A DNA stretch of 64,000 nucleotides, from contig CANLRQ010000004.1 of assembly GCA_947493575.1 (NCBI GenBank), positions 124,001 to 188,000 of the forward strand, given 5' to 3'. Origin of the DNA: an uncultured Marinomonas sp. Its GTDB lineage: Bacteria > Pseudomonadota > Gammaproteobacteria > Pseudomonadales > Marinomonadaceae. This document shows, piece after piece, positions 48,229-56,907 of the stretch. The notes beneath the pieces are model-generated. The model was not told the DNA's origin, did no database searches, and saw nothing but the letters and a program-made list of their open reading frames with translations. Position 1 is the first letter of the stretch. Each line of letters opens with the position of its first letter. The position numbers and the translations under genes were made by a program.

Positions 48229-49023
48229 ATGCTTAGATATTTTATCTCTGATTTGCACTTAAGCGAGAAGCGCCCGGATTTAATCCGGGCGTTTACTTTG
48301 TTAATTGATCAAATCAAAAAAACAGCGCAGCAACAAAAAACCGAACTCTATATCCTTGGTGATTTTTATGAAGCTTGGATTGGAGACGATTACACACCGG
48401 ATTGGAACCAACCAATCTTAAGCGCACTTTCGTCATTGAAGGAATTAAATGTAAGTGTGCAAGTCATGCATGGAAATAGAGATTTCTTATTAGGCGAGCA
48501 ATGGGCAACCGCGGCTGGGGCGACTATCATACCAGAGCAAACCATAATCCATACTCTCAATAAGGCACCTATCCTACTTTCTCATGGCGATGAATACTGT
48601 ATTGAAGATGTTGAGTATCAGGCCTTCAGGAAACAAGTTCGTCAGCCTGCGTGGCAAGAGCACGTATTAAGCCTACCTTTATCACATCGCATTGCACTGG
48701 CGGAACAACTCAGAAACGACAGCAAGAGCATGTCTGCTGAAAAAAGCAATGATATTATGGATGTAACTCAGTCTGAAATAGAAGCAACGCTTACAAAGCT
48801 GAATTGTCATTATTGCATTCACGGACACACCCACAAGCCTAACTTGCATCAAGAGAAATACAATCGACTTGTGCTGGGTGATTGGGACCAATTTGTTTGG
48901 CTCGCCGTCTTGAACGACAATGAGTTATCTCAATATAGGATGCCTATAGACAAGACCCAAGATGTTCATAGCTGGAATCAAGCCGCATTAGAAAAAGCAC
49001 ATTCATTGAGCATTTCTTTATAA
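48229..49023 (+). CDS. lpxH: UDP-2,3-diacylglucosamine diphosphatase LpxH
   Basis: 264 residues. Calcineurin-like two-metal motifs FISDLHLSEKRPD, LGDFYEAWIGDD, MHGNRDFLLGEQ, LLSHGDEYCIED and YCIHGHTHKPN. Hydrolyses UDP-2,3-diacylglucosamine to lipid X in lipid A synthesis at the inner membrane. Directly follows ppiB (AAAATG junction). Confidence 0.96.
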   Translation: MLRYFISDLHLSEKRPDLIRAFTLLIDQIKKTAQQQKTELYILGDFYEAWIGDDYTPDWNQPILSALSSLKELNVSVQVMHGNRDFLLGEQWATAAGATIIPEQTIIHTLNKAPILLSHGDEYCIEDVEYQAFRKQVRQPAWQEHVLSLPLSHRIALAEQLRNDSKSMSAEKSNDIMDVTQSEIEATLTKLNCHYCIHGHTHKPNLHQEKYNRLVLGDWDQFVWLAVLNDNELSQYRMPIDKTQDVHSWNQAALEKAHSLSISL

Positions 49024-49070
49024 TATTCTATGACATGAATATTTTGGATAATGACTTCACCTTCCTTAAA

Positions 49071-49376
49071 CTACATAGGTAGGTGAAGTAAGTCTTTCAC
49101 CCAAATGGTTTCTTTTGCATTTCGCGAACGATCATATTCAAGGTTGCGATCATACAATAACGCGATAGCACGGAAGAAAGCATTATTCACCAATACAGGC
49201 GTCAACTCTTCGCCGTAAATAGATTGCCAATGGCATTGTGCTTTATTTGTTAGTACTTGATACAAATAATCCAGTTCAAGAGAACCTTGATAGATTTCAT
49301 CTAAATTTACTGGGGGCTCATTTTTGGCAATTTCCATCGCCAACCAATAGGTAACATCTGCAAGTTTATCTTTCAT
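49071..49376 (-). CDS. conserved hypothetical protein
   Basis: 101 residues, soluble, no recognised motif. ADVTYWLAMEIAKNEPPVNLDEIYQ and AFFRAIALLYDRNLEYDRSR are distinctive. GGAGAGTATC precedes the ATG. Converges on lpxH. A 9-bp inverted repeat (49054-49062, 49081-49089) overlaps its end and may help terminate both. Function unknown. Confidence 0.7.
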   Translation of the reverse strand: MKDKLADVTYWLAMEIAKNEPPVNLDEIYQGSLELDYLYQVLTNKAQCHWQSIYGEELTPVLVNNAFFRAIALLYDRNLEYDRSRNAKETIWVKDLLHLPM

Positions 49377-49500
49377 GATACTCTCCAGCTCTACTGCTCA
49401 CTTTAAAGTGTAGCAGCATTTTCTAAAGAGAATAAAAATCTTTTTTTACAAACTTACTTCTTTTACCTATTTAAGCCGAGTTTACTGTATTTAGGTGACT

Positions 49501-50106
49501 TTACTGAGGTGGCCCACTATGGAGTCGAAATTCAATATCTGGCGCAGTAATTAACTCTTCTTCAATCGCGCGGAACAAAGCGACACGATCACCTATAGGT
49601 TCGTCACTGTACTCTTCAGCAAGCGCCAAATAATCTTCAAAATGCCTTGCTTCGGATTTTAGCAGTGACAAGTAAAACTTCGACAATTCATCATCAAGGT
49701 GAGGAGCCAGTACAGCAAAGCGCTCACAAGAACGCGCTTCAACAAAGGCTCCGACAATTAGAGTATCCACCAACCTAGCAGGTTCATGGGTACGAATTTT
49801 CTTACGTAGCCCGTCAGCGTATCGTGAAGCAGCCAAATGTTGGTATGATATCCCCCTGTTACGCATTAACTTATGTACTTGCTCGAAATGAATTAGCTCT
49901 TCTCTAGCCAAGCGAGACATTTTATGTAATAAATTATCTCTTTCTACATAACGATACATAAGACTCATTGCAGTAGAGGCCGCTTTTTTTTCACAATGAG
50001 CATGATCAATAAGCATTAACTCTGGATTTTGTACGGCCCACTCAACCCATGAAGATGGAGACGAACAAGGCAAAAAAGCCATTAATTCAGGATACGAGGT
50101 TAACAT
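49501..50106 (-). CDS. miaE: tRNA-(ms2io6A) hydroxylase MiaE
   Basis: 201 residues. Diiron ligand motifs DHAHCEKKAASTAMSL, REELIHFEQVHKLM and RSCERFAVLAPHL, with SEARHFEDYLALAEE. Hydroxylates the isopentenyl group of ms2i6A37 in tRNAs, using O2. AAGG lies 6 bases before the ATG. Divergent from the pseudokinase-SUMF1 gene. Confidence 0.94.
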   Translation of the reverse strand: MLTSYPELMAFLPCSSPSSWVEWAVQNPELMLIDHAHCEKKAASTAMSLMYRYVERDNLLHKMSRLAREELIHFEQVHKLMRNRGISYQHLAASRYADGLRKKIRTHEPARLVDTLIVGAFVEARSCERFAVLAPHLDDELSKFYLSLLKSEARHFEDYLALAEEYSDEPIGDRVALFRAIEEELITAPDIEFRLHSGPPQ

Positions 50107-50195
50107 TTTTCTACCTTTTCAATGAAAAAACACGGATTATAGATATTGTATAAAATTTTTAGTAACAACTCTTTGATTTGGATGCCATTTTAACA

Positions 50196-51950
50196 ATGAA
50201 TCAGTTTTTTGATCCAAACAAACTTTCTATCGGGCTAAAAGTTGGCCTTGAGCTTGACCCTTATATTTTAAATTACCCATTAGGTAACACTAAAAACAGT
50301 TGGGTCGCGGATCAGGGTGGCCGCCCTTTTGTTTTGCGCTTTTATGACCCAAAAAGAGGTTCAGCCGATGACTTTTTAGCAAACTCGCGTAAATACCTTA
50401 ATTTAAAGCACCCTTCCATCACGCCTATTTACCCTCCCTTTTATTCAAATTTATGGGTATTTAGCTCTTCAGCTGTATGCGGCGGTGAAAAGCTCTTTAG
50501 CTTTTTGGGCAAGTATCCTGATGGAGCACCTTTAAATGTTATTATTAGTATTTTCGAAGGCATTGCCAAAGCATTAGACCAATCCCATCAAAATAATTTA
50601 TTCCATGGAACGCTGGATCTGAACCACATCCATGTAGTAAATGGTATCGGAGTAATGGTCGCCTTTGGTCATAATAATTGGCTTTCCGAAATAACGAGTA
50701 ATGAGGCAGACTTACGTTTTATTGCCCCCGAATCTAAAACCAGACGCCGAAAAGTTAATGCAAATACTGATGCTTATTCTTTTATGAGATTGTTAATTGC
50801 TGCTTTATTAGGGGAGTCCAAACTAGCAAATGATAGCACTCTTAGCTTGCCACCGTCCCACCCAGCGATTAAGAGTAAGGATTGGAAGACCATATGTAAC
50901 TGGTGTAAAACTGGCGTAAAGCAACGTCCCAATAATTTGATTGATGTAATTCGCTTACTAAGAGCCAACCTCTATCAATCAACCACCAATAAAAGTATTG
51001 AAGCCACTCCTGAGGCGACTCCAAATCAGCTAACAACAAAGAAAAAAGCAGTTATTGCAGGGCTTGCGGGAACACTAATTACTTTATCCGCAGTCGCCGC
51101 TATATTATTAGTAGATGACCCAGTTGAGCCTGAAGAAGTTCAACCGTCACCAATAGTACAAGTTGAAGAAAAAACGCCAGAAGAAATATTTGAGTCACTC
51201 CCAAATACATTACAAGATGACTTAGAAGTAGGAGGCAAAGCCCCTGAAGTCACCAAAATCCAACCAAGTACATTTGAAATGGGCGATTTGCAAAATATTG
51301 GTGATGACAATGAAAAGCCAGTACACACTGTCACGGTGCCAACTGGTTTTTACATTAGTTCCTATGAAGTTACTTTCAGTCAGTATGATCTATTTGCAAA
51401 TTCAACAAACCGCCCTCTCCCTTCCGATAATGGCTGGGGACGGGGCAACCGCCCTGTTATTAATGTAAGTTGGTTTGACGCAAAAGCATACACGAATTGG
51501 TTAACTGAGCAGACAGGTGAAAATTATCGCTTACCAACCGAGATTGAATGGGAGTTTTCGATAAGAGCCAACTCTTCCAGCTCATTTTGGTACGGTGATT
51601 CCGTGAATTCAGGCTATTCAGTTTGTGACGGTTGCGGTAGCCAATGGGATGGTAAATCAACTGCACCAGTTGGCAGCCTATTAAGTAACCCGCTTGGCCT
51701 ATTTGACATGCATGGAAATGTGGCTGAATGGGTTGAGGATTGTTATCACGACAATTACGTAAATGCTCCTACGTCTAATACGATATGGTCAAGTGGTAAC
51801 TGTGATAGCCGAGTATTGCGTGGAGGGTCATGGTTTGACATCCCGCGAGTCGGTAGAAGCTCAACACGCTACCGTGCAGAACCTAATTTAAAAGCAAGTA
51901 ATTGGGGATTTAGAGTTACAAGAGTCGTTCAAAGCAATTTAACTCAATGA
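50196..51950 (+). CDS. pseudokinase-like domain, membrane anchor, SUMF1/FGE-type domain
   Basis: 584 residues from the ATG at 50196. Residues about 10-260 look like a Ser/Thr-kinase fold that has lost catalysis: HGTLDLNHIHV sits where HRDLKPxN should be and VAFGHNNWL replaces DFG. Membrane segment AVIAGLAGTLITLSAVAAILL (about 283-303). An acidic linker precedes a periplasmic SUMF1/formylglycine-generating-enzyme-like domain (about 355-580): FEMGDLQ, VTFSQYDLF, PVINVSWFDAKAYTNWL, YRLPTEIEWEFSIRA, GNVAEWVEDCY and RVLRGGSWFDIP. Proteins like this occur in marine gammaproteobacteria, often beside type VI secretion or kinase genes, but none are here. Function unknown; probably ligand binding and signalling. 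Confidence 0.8.
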   Translation: MNQFFDPNKLSIGLKVGLELDPYILNYPLGNTKNSWVADQGGRPFVLRFYDPKRGSADDFLANSRKYLNLKHPSITPIYPPFYSNLWVFSSSAVCGGEKLFSFLGKYPDGAPLNVIISIFEGIAKALDQSHQNNLFHGTLDLNHIHVVNGIGVMVAFGHNNWLSEITSNEADLRFIAPESKTRRRKVNANTDAYSFMRLLIAALLGESKLANDSTLSLPPSHPAIKSKDWKTICNWCKTGVKQRPNNLIDVIRLLRANLYQSTTNKSIEATPEATPNQLTTKKKAVIAGLAGTLITLSAVAAILLVDDPVEPEEVQPSPIVQVEEKTPEEIFESLPNTLQDDLEVGGKAPEVTKIQPSTFEMGDLQNIGDDNEKPVHTVTVPTGFYISSYEVTFSQYDLFANSTNRPLPSDNGWGRGNRPVINVSWFDAKAYTNWLTEQTGENYRLPTEIEWEFSIRANSSSSFWYGDSVNSGYSVCDGCGSQWDGKSTAPVGSLLSNPLGLFDMHGNVAEWVEDCYHDNYVNAPTSNTIWSSGNCDSRVLRGGSWFDIPRVGRSSTRYRAEPNLKASNWGFRVTRVVQSNLTQ

Positions 51951-52140
51951 TTTTTAAGAAAAATAACTCTACTAAATGCTGTTTATTTTGAATTATTATA
52001 ACTAGAAAGCATTTTTTATTAGGATAATCCTATAAAATGGATTTAACACACACAGAAAGTGTATTTATAATCAAATGACACTTTCGCATAATCATATTCA
52101 CTGTTTAAAGTGGATGGATAACAATAAAGGGGTATAATTT

Positions 52141-54741
52141 GTGTTAGAAGCATATCGTAAACACGTTGAAGAACGCGCATTAGAAGGCATCCCACCAAAA
52201 GCATTAGATGCAGACCAAGTTTCTGCGCTTGTTGAACTTCTAAAGAACCCACCTGCAGGTGAAGAAGATTTCATTCTTGACCTTTTAAAGAACCGTATTC
52301 CAGCTGGTGTTGACCAAGCAGCCTATGTTAAAGCAGGTTTCCTTGCTGCAATCACAACAGGCGAAGCAAGTTCATCATTAATTTCTGCTGAATTAGCTGT
52401 AGAACTACTAGGCACAATGCTAGGTGGCTACAACGTTCAGCCGTTAATCAACTGTTTAGACGATGAAGCTTTGGCTCCTATTGCTGCTAAAGCCTTATCT
52501 ACTACATTGCTTGTATTTGATGCATTCCATGATGTTGAAGAAAAAGCAAAAGCAGGTAATGTTCACGCTAAAGCAATCATCGAATCTTGGGCTGCTGGCG
52601 AATGGTTTACTTCTAAACCAAAACCTGCTGAAAAAATCACAGTTACTGTTTTTAAAGTAACAGGTGAAACCAACACTGATGATTTGTCTCCAGCTCCAGA
52701 CGCTTGGTCTCGCCCAGACATTCCTTTACATGCCAATGCAATGCTAAAAATGTCTCGTGATGGAATCAATCCTGATGATGACGGCACTATCGGGCCAATT
52801 AAGCAAATCGAAGCAATTAAAGAAAAAGGCTTCCCACTAGCATACGTAGGTGATGTTGTTGGTACTGGCTCTAGCCGTAAGTCTGCAACAAACTCCGTTC
52901 TATGGCACATGGGTGATGACATCCCATTCATTCCAAACAAACGTGGCGGAGGTGTATGTATTGGTAACAAAATTGCTCCTATCTTCTTCAACACAATGGA
53001 AGACGCTGGCGCATTACCAATCGAGATGGACGTTAATACACTTGAAATGGGTGATGTAATTGACATCTACACTTACGAAGGTGTTGTTAAAAAACACAAC
53101 ACTGACGAAGTTGTGACTACATTTGAATTAAAAACTGACGTTCTTCTAGACGAAGTACGTGCTGGCGGCCGAATCCCTCTAATCATCGGTCGTGGCTTAA
53201 CAACAAAAGCACGTGACCTGTTAGGTCTTGGCCCAGTGGATTTATTCAAAACACCAGGCGAAACTGCTGACACTGGTAAAGGCTACACTCTTGCACAAAA
53301 AATGGTTGGTAAAGCATGTGGCGTGACTGGTGTTCGCCCTGGCACATATTGCGAGCCTAAAATGACAACAGTTGGCTCTCAAGACACTACTGGACCAATG
53401 ACTCGTGACGAGCTGAAAGATTTAGCGTGCTTAGGTTTCTCTGCTGATCTAGTAATGCAATCTTTCTGTCATACTGCTGCTTACCCAAAACCAGTAGATG
53501 TTGTGACTCATCACACTCTACCTGATTTCATTAGAAATCGCGCAGGTGTTTCCCTACGCCCTGGTGATGGCATCATTCACTCTTGGTTAAACCGTATGCT
53601 ACTTCCTGATACTGTAGGTACAGGTGGTGACTCTCATACTCGCTTCCCTCTTGGTATTTCTTTCCCTGCCGGTTCTGGCCTAGTAGCTTTCGCAGCAGCA
53701 ACAGGTGTAATGCCACTTGATATGCCTGAGTCTGTACTGGTTCGCTTTAAAGGTGAAATGCAGCCAGGAATCACATTACGAGATTTGGTTCATGCTATTC
53801 CTTACCAAGCGATTCAAGAAGGCCATTTAACAGTTGAGAAGAAAGGTAAGAAAAACATTTTCTCTGGTAAAATCTTAGAAATTGAAGGCCTTGAAGACTT
53901 AACTGCTGAACAAGCATTTGAGTTATCTGACGCATCGGCTGAACGTTCTGCGGCAGGTTGTACAATTAACCTATCTGAAGAATCCGTAGCTGAATACCTA
54001 CGCTCTAATATCGTAATGTTACGCTGGATGATTGCTGAAGGTTACGGTGACCCTCGTACAATCGAACGTCGTGCTAAAGCAATGGAAGAGTGGTTAGCAA
54101 ACCCTCAACTTATGAGAGCTGACGCTGACGCTGAATACTCTACAGTGATTGAGATTGATCTTAACACTATTAAAGAGCCGGTATTGTGTGCACCAAACGA
54201 TCCAGATGATGCTCGTCTATTGTCTGAAGTTCAAGGCACTAAGATTGATGAAGTTTTCATTGGTTCTTGTATGACTAACATAGGCCACTTCCGTGCAGCG
54301 GGCAAACTATTAGATGCTGCTGGTAAAGTAGTTCCAACACGCTTATGGGTTGCTCCTCCAACTAAGATGGATGCTCAACAACTTACTGATGAAGGCTACT
54401 ACAGCATTTTTGGTAAAGCTGGTGCTCGTATGGAAATGCCAGGTTGCTCACTATGTATGGGTAACCAAGCACGTGTTGCTGAGAAATCAACGGTTGTTTC
54501 GACTTCCACTCGTAACTTCCCGAACCGCTTAGGTAATGGCGCTGATGTTTATCTAGCATCTGCTGAATTGGCTTCAGTAGCTTCTTTATTAGGGAAACTG
54601 CCTACTACAGAAGAGTACTTAGAATATGCTAACAAGATTAACAGCATGTCTTCTGAAGTTTATAGCTACTTGAACTTTGACAAAATGGGAGATTTCGTTA
54701 AGAAAGCATCCACTGTCATTGCTACAGATGCCAGTGCATAA
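52141..54741 (+). CDS. acnB: aconitate hydratase B
   Basis: 866 residues, the AcnB length and domain order (HEAT-like domain first, swivel, then catalytic). GTG start with AAAGGGG 8-10 bases upstream. [4Fe-4S] ligands in [17 protein letters not shown] and [33 protein letters not shown] and [12 protein letters not shown] are typical. Isomerises citrate to isocitrate; also acts on 2-methylisocitrate. Confidence 0.98.
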   Translation: MLEAYRKHVEERALEGIPPKALDADQVSALVELLKNPPAGEEDFILDLLKNRIPAGVDQAAYVKAGFLAAITTGEASSSLISAELAVELLGTMLGGYNVQPLINCLDDEALAPIAAKALSTTLLVFDAFHDVEEKAKAGNVHAKAIIESWAAGEWFTSKPKPAEKITVTVFKVTGETNTDDLSPAPDAWSRPDIPLHANAMLKMSRDGINPDDDGTIGPIKQIEAIKEKGFPLAYVGDVVGTGSSRKSATNSVLWHMGDDIPFIPNKRGGGVCIGNKIAPIFFNTMEDAGALPIEMDVNTLEMGDVIDIYTYEGVVKKHNTDEVVTTFELKTDVLLDEVRAGGRIPLIIGRGLTTKARDLLGLGPVDLFKTPGETADTGKGYTLAQKMVGKACGVTGVRPGTYCEPKMTTVGSQDTTGPMTRDELKDLACLGFSADLVMQSFCHTAAYPKPVDVVTHHTLPDFIRNRAGVSLRPGDGIIHSWLNRMLLPDTVGTGGDSHTRFPLGISFPAGSGLVAFAAATGVMPLDMPESVLVRFKGEMQPGITLRDLVHAIPYQAIQEGHLTVEKKGKKNIFSGKILEIEGLEDLTAEQAFELSDASAERSAAGCTINLSEESVAEYLRSNIVMLRWMIAEGYGDPRTIERRAKAMEEWLANPQLMRADADAEYSTVIEIDLNTIKEPVLCAPNDPDDARLLSEVQGTKIDEVFIGSCMTNIGHFRAAGKLLDAAGKVVPTRLWVAPPTKMDAQQLTDEGYYSIFGKAGARMEMPGCSLCMGNQARVAEKSTVVSTSTRNFPNRLGNGADVYLASAELASVASLLGKLPTTEEYLEYANKINSMSSEVYSYLNFDKMGDFVKKASTVIATDASA

Positions 54742-54758
54742 CTTGCCCTAGCCACTTT

Positions 54759-54787
54759 AAAAACCCTCTTTTATAGAGGGTTTTTTT
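54759..54787 (+). terminator. rho-independent terminator of acnB
   Basis: AACCCTC (54762-54768) and GAGGGTT (54776-54782) with loop TTTTATA, followed by a run of T to 54787. Confidence 0.92.
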
Positions 54788-54831
54788 ATGCCTAAAGAAT
54801 ACGCTAGATCCCCAATAAGAAAATACAAGAC

Positions 54832-54860
54832 AAAAAAAACCCGCTATTAAGCGGGTCTTT
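54832..54860 (-). terminator. rho-independent terminator of aceF
   Basis: ACCCGC (54839-54844) and GCGGGT (54851-54856), with eight T in the leftward direction. It is 22 bp after the aceF stop codon. Confidence 0.92.
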
Positions 54861-54881
54861 ATATGCAAAAAGCAAAATTGA

Positions 54882-56813
54882 TTACAGTATCATACGGCGT
54901 AAATCGCTCAAAATTGAGTTTAAATACGTCATAAATCGACCTGCATCACCACCGTTTACTGCTCTATGATCGTATGACAAACATAGAGGAAGCATAGTAC
55001 GTGGTTCAAACTCTTTACCATTCCATCTTGGCTCGATGTCTGCTTTAGAAACACCCAATATACCCACTTCTGGACAGTTAACAATTGGAGTAAAACCAGT
55101 TCCACCAATTGCACCTAAACTAGAAATAGTAAAACAACCGCCTTGCATGTCATTTGGTTTCAATTGCTTATTCAACGCCTTCTTAATTAGCACATTGGCT
55201 TCTTCTGCAATCTGAACAACAGATTTTTTATCTGCGTCACGCAAAACAGGAACCACCAAACCAATTGGAGAATCTACAGCAATACCAATATTTACATAAT
55301 GTTTCTGCACATAGTTTTCACCGTCAGCCATTAACGAAACATTAAATGCAGGATTTTCAACCAAAGCTTGAGCCGCTGCTTTAATTAAGAATGGAAGAGG
55401 AGTAAGTTTCACCCCTTTCTTCTCCATTTCTGCTTTAAGGCCTTTACGGAAAGCTTCTAAGTCAGTGATATCTGCTTTATCAAATTGAGTAACATGAGGT
55501 ACAACCAAAGCATTACGAGACATGTTCTGCGCCGTAAGTCTTTGGATTTTACTCATCTTAACAATATCAATTTCACCAAACTGACTGAAATCAGTATCAG
55601 GCACTTGAGGGATACCTGATCCGGATGACACAGCTTGAGCTGGTGCAGAAACCGCAGTTTTAACTGCCGTTTTCACATAAGCATGCAAGTCTTCTTTGAT
55701 AATGCGACCACGTGGGCCAGTTGCACGCACAAGGCTCAAATCAACACCCAACTCACGAGCCAGCATTCTTACTGCAGGTCCAGCATGAACTTTCTTAGAT
55801 GGTGCTGCCAATACGGCTGATTGAGCTGGAGCTACTGCAACAGGTGCCGCCGCTTTTTGTGGAGCAGGCTCGGCCGCTTTAGGAGCGACTGGAGCAGGAG
55901 CACTGACTGGTGCTGCTACCGTACCTTCAACTTCCAAATCTAAAATAGCATTACCTTCAGAAACCGTATCACCCACACTCACTGAAATAGATTTAACAAC
56001 ACCTGATTTTGGTGCTGGTACTTCCATGGATGCTTTGTCAGTTTCCAAAACAATAAGTGAATCACCTTCTGCAACAGAATCTCCAGCCGCAACAGTAATT
56101 TCGATGATTTCAACATCAGTAGCGCCACCAATATCTGGAACACTAATGGTTTCAACACCACCAGTAGTTACTACAGAAGGAGCGGCACTTTCAGTGGCTA
56201 CAGCAACTGGAGCCGACTCATCAACCGCTGGAGCACTTGGAGCATTATCCGAAGCTGCAAGCAATGTCAAAATGCCACTTCCTTCAGAGATTTTATCTCC
56301 AACTGAAAGACCGATTGAACTTACTTTCCCACTGAAAGGAGCAGGTATATCCATTGAAGCTTTATCTGTTTCAAGAACAATTAATGAATCACCCTCTTCA
56401 ACATCGTCTCCAACAGCAACACAAATTTCAATTACTTCAACATCTGTAGCACCACCAATATCAGGTACAACAACTGGCATATCACTGCTTTGAGATACAG
56501 CAGCTCGAGACTCAGCAACTGTAGCCGGTGTAACTTCTTCAACTTTTGCTGTATCTACAACAGCGCTAGAGGCAGCAAGCAATTCAACTTCAAGAATTGT
56601 TGAACCTTCAGAAACTTGCTCACCTTCGGAAATGGCAATACTAATGACCTTACCTGCAACTGGTGATGGAACATCCATAGATGCTTTGTCGGTTTCTAAT
56701 ACTATAATTGGTTGATCAATCTCAACAATGTCACCAACACTGACATTAATTTCGATTACATCGACATCGGCTGCACCACCAATATCAGGTACGCGAATGA
56801 TTTCTGTACTCAC
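54882..56813 (-). CDS. aceF: pyruvate dehydrogenase E2 (dihydrolipoamide acetyltransferase), three lipoyl domains
   Basis: 643 residues. Three lipoyl domains with the lysine in VLETDKAS at K43, K151 and K260, joined by Ala/Pro/Val-rich linkers. Then a peripheral-subunit-binding domain (KVHAGPAVRMLARELGVDLS, VRATGPRGRIIKEDL) and the catalytic core with LSYDHRAVNGGDAGRF (catalytic His). E2 core of the pyruvate dehydrogenase complex. 94 bp after aceE; no lpd follows within the window, since the next leftward feature is a terminator. Confidence 0.98.
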   Translation of the reverse strand: MSTEIIRVPDIGGAADVDVIEINVSVGDIVEIDQPIIVLETDKASMDVPSPVAGKVISIAISEGEQVSEGSTILEVELLAASSAVVDTAKVEEVTPATVAESRAAVSQSSDMPVVVPDIGGATDVEVIEICVAVGDDVEEGDSLIVLETDKASMDIPAPFSGKVSSIGLSVGDKISEGSGILTLLAASDNAPSAPAVDESAPVAVATESAAPSVVTTGGVETISVPDIGGATDVEIIEITVAAGDSVAEGDSLIVLETDKASMEVPAPKSGVVKSISVSVGDTVSEGNAILDLEVEGTVAAPVSAPAPVAPKAAEPAPQKAAAPVAVAPAQSAVLAAPSKKVHAGPAVRMLARELGVDLSLVRATGPRGRIIKEDLHAYVKTAVKTAVSAPAQAVSSGSGIPQVPDTDFSQFGEIDIVKMSKIQRLTAQNMSRNALVVPHVTQFDKADITDLEAFRKGLKAEMEKKGVKLTPLPFLIKAAAQALVENPAFNVSLMADGENYVQKHYVNIGIAVDSPIGLVVPVLRDADKKSVVQIAEEANVLIKKALNKQLKPNDMQGGCFTISSLGAIGGTGFTPIVNCPEVGILGVSKADIEPRWNGKEFEPRTMLPLCLSYDHRAVNGGDAGRFMTYLNSILSDLRRMIL

Positions 56814-56907
56814 GGAAATCTCCTTTGTCGTAAAGACACATCAAATAAATAAAAAACTGCATCGGTCTAGAATTAGCTAGACCGATGACCAATTAGTTAA
56901 CTGAAAA

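Noticed and set aside
56026..56493. Open frame of 155 codons on the plus strand
   Set aside because: It is the antisense shadow of the repeated lipoyl domains and linkers of aceF; its internal repeats mirror them.
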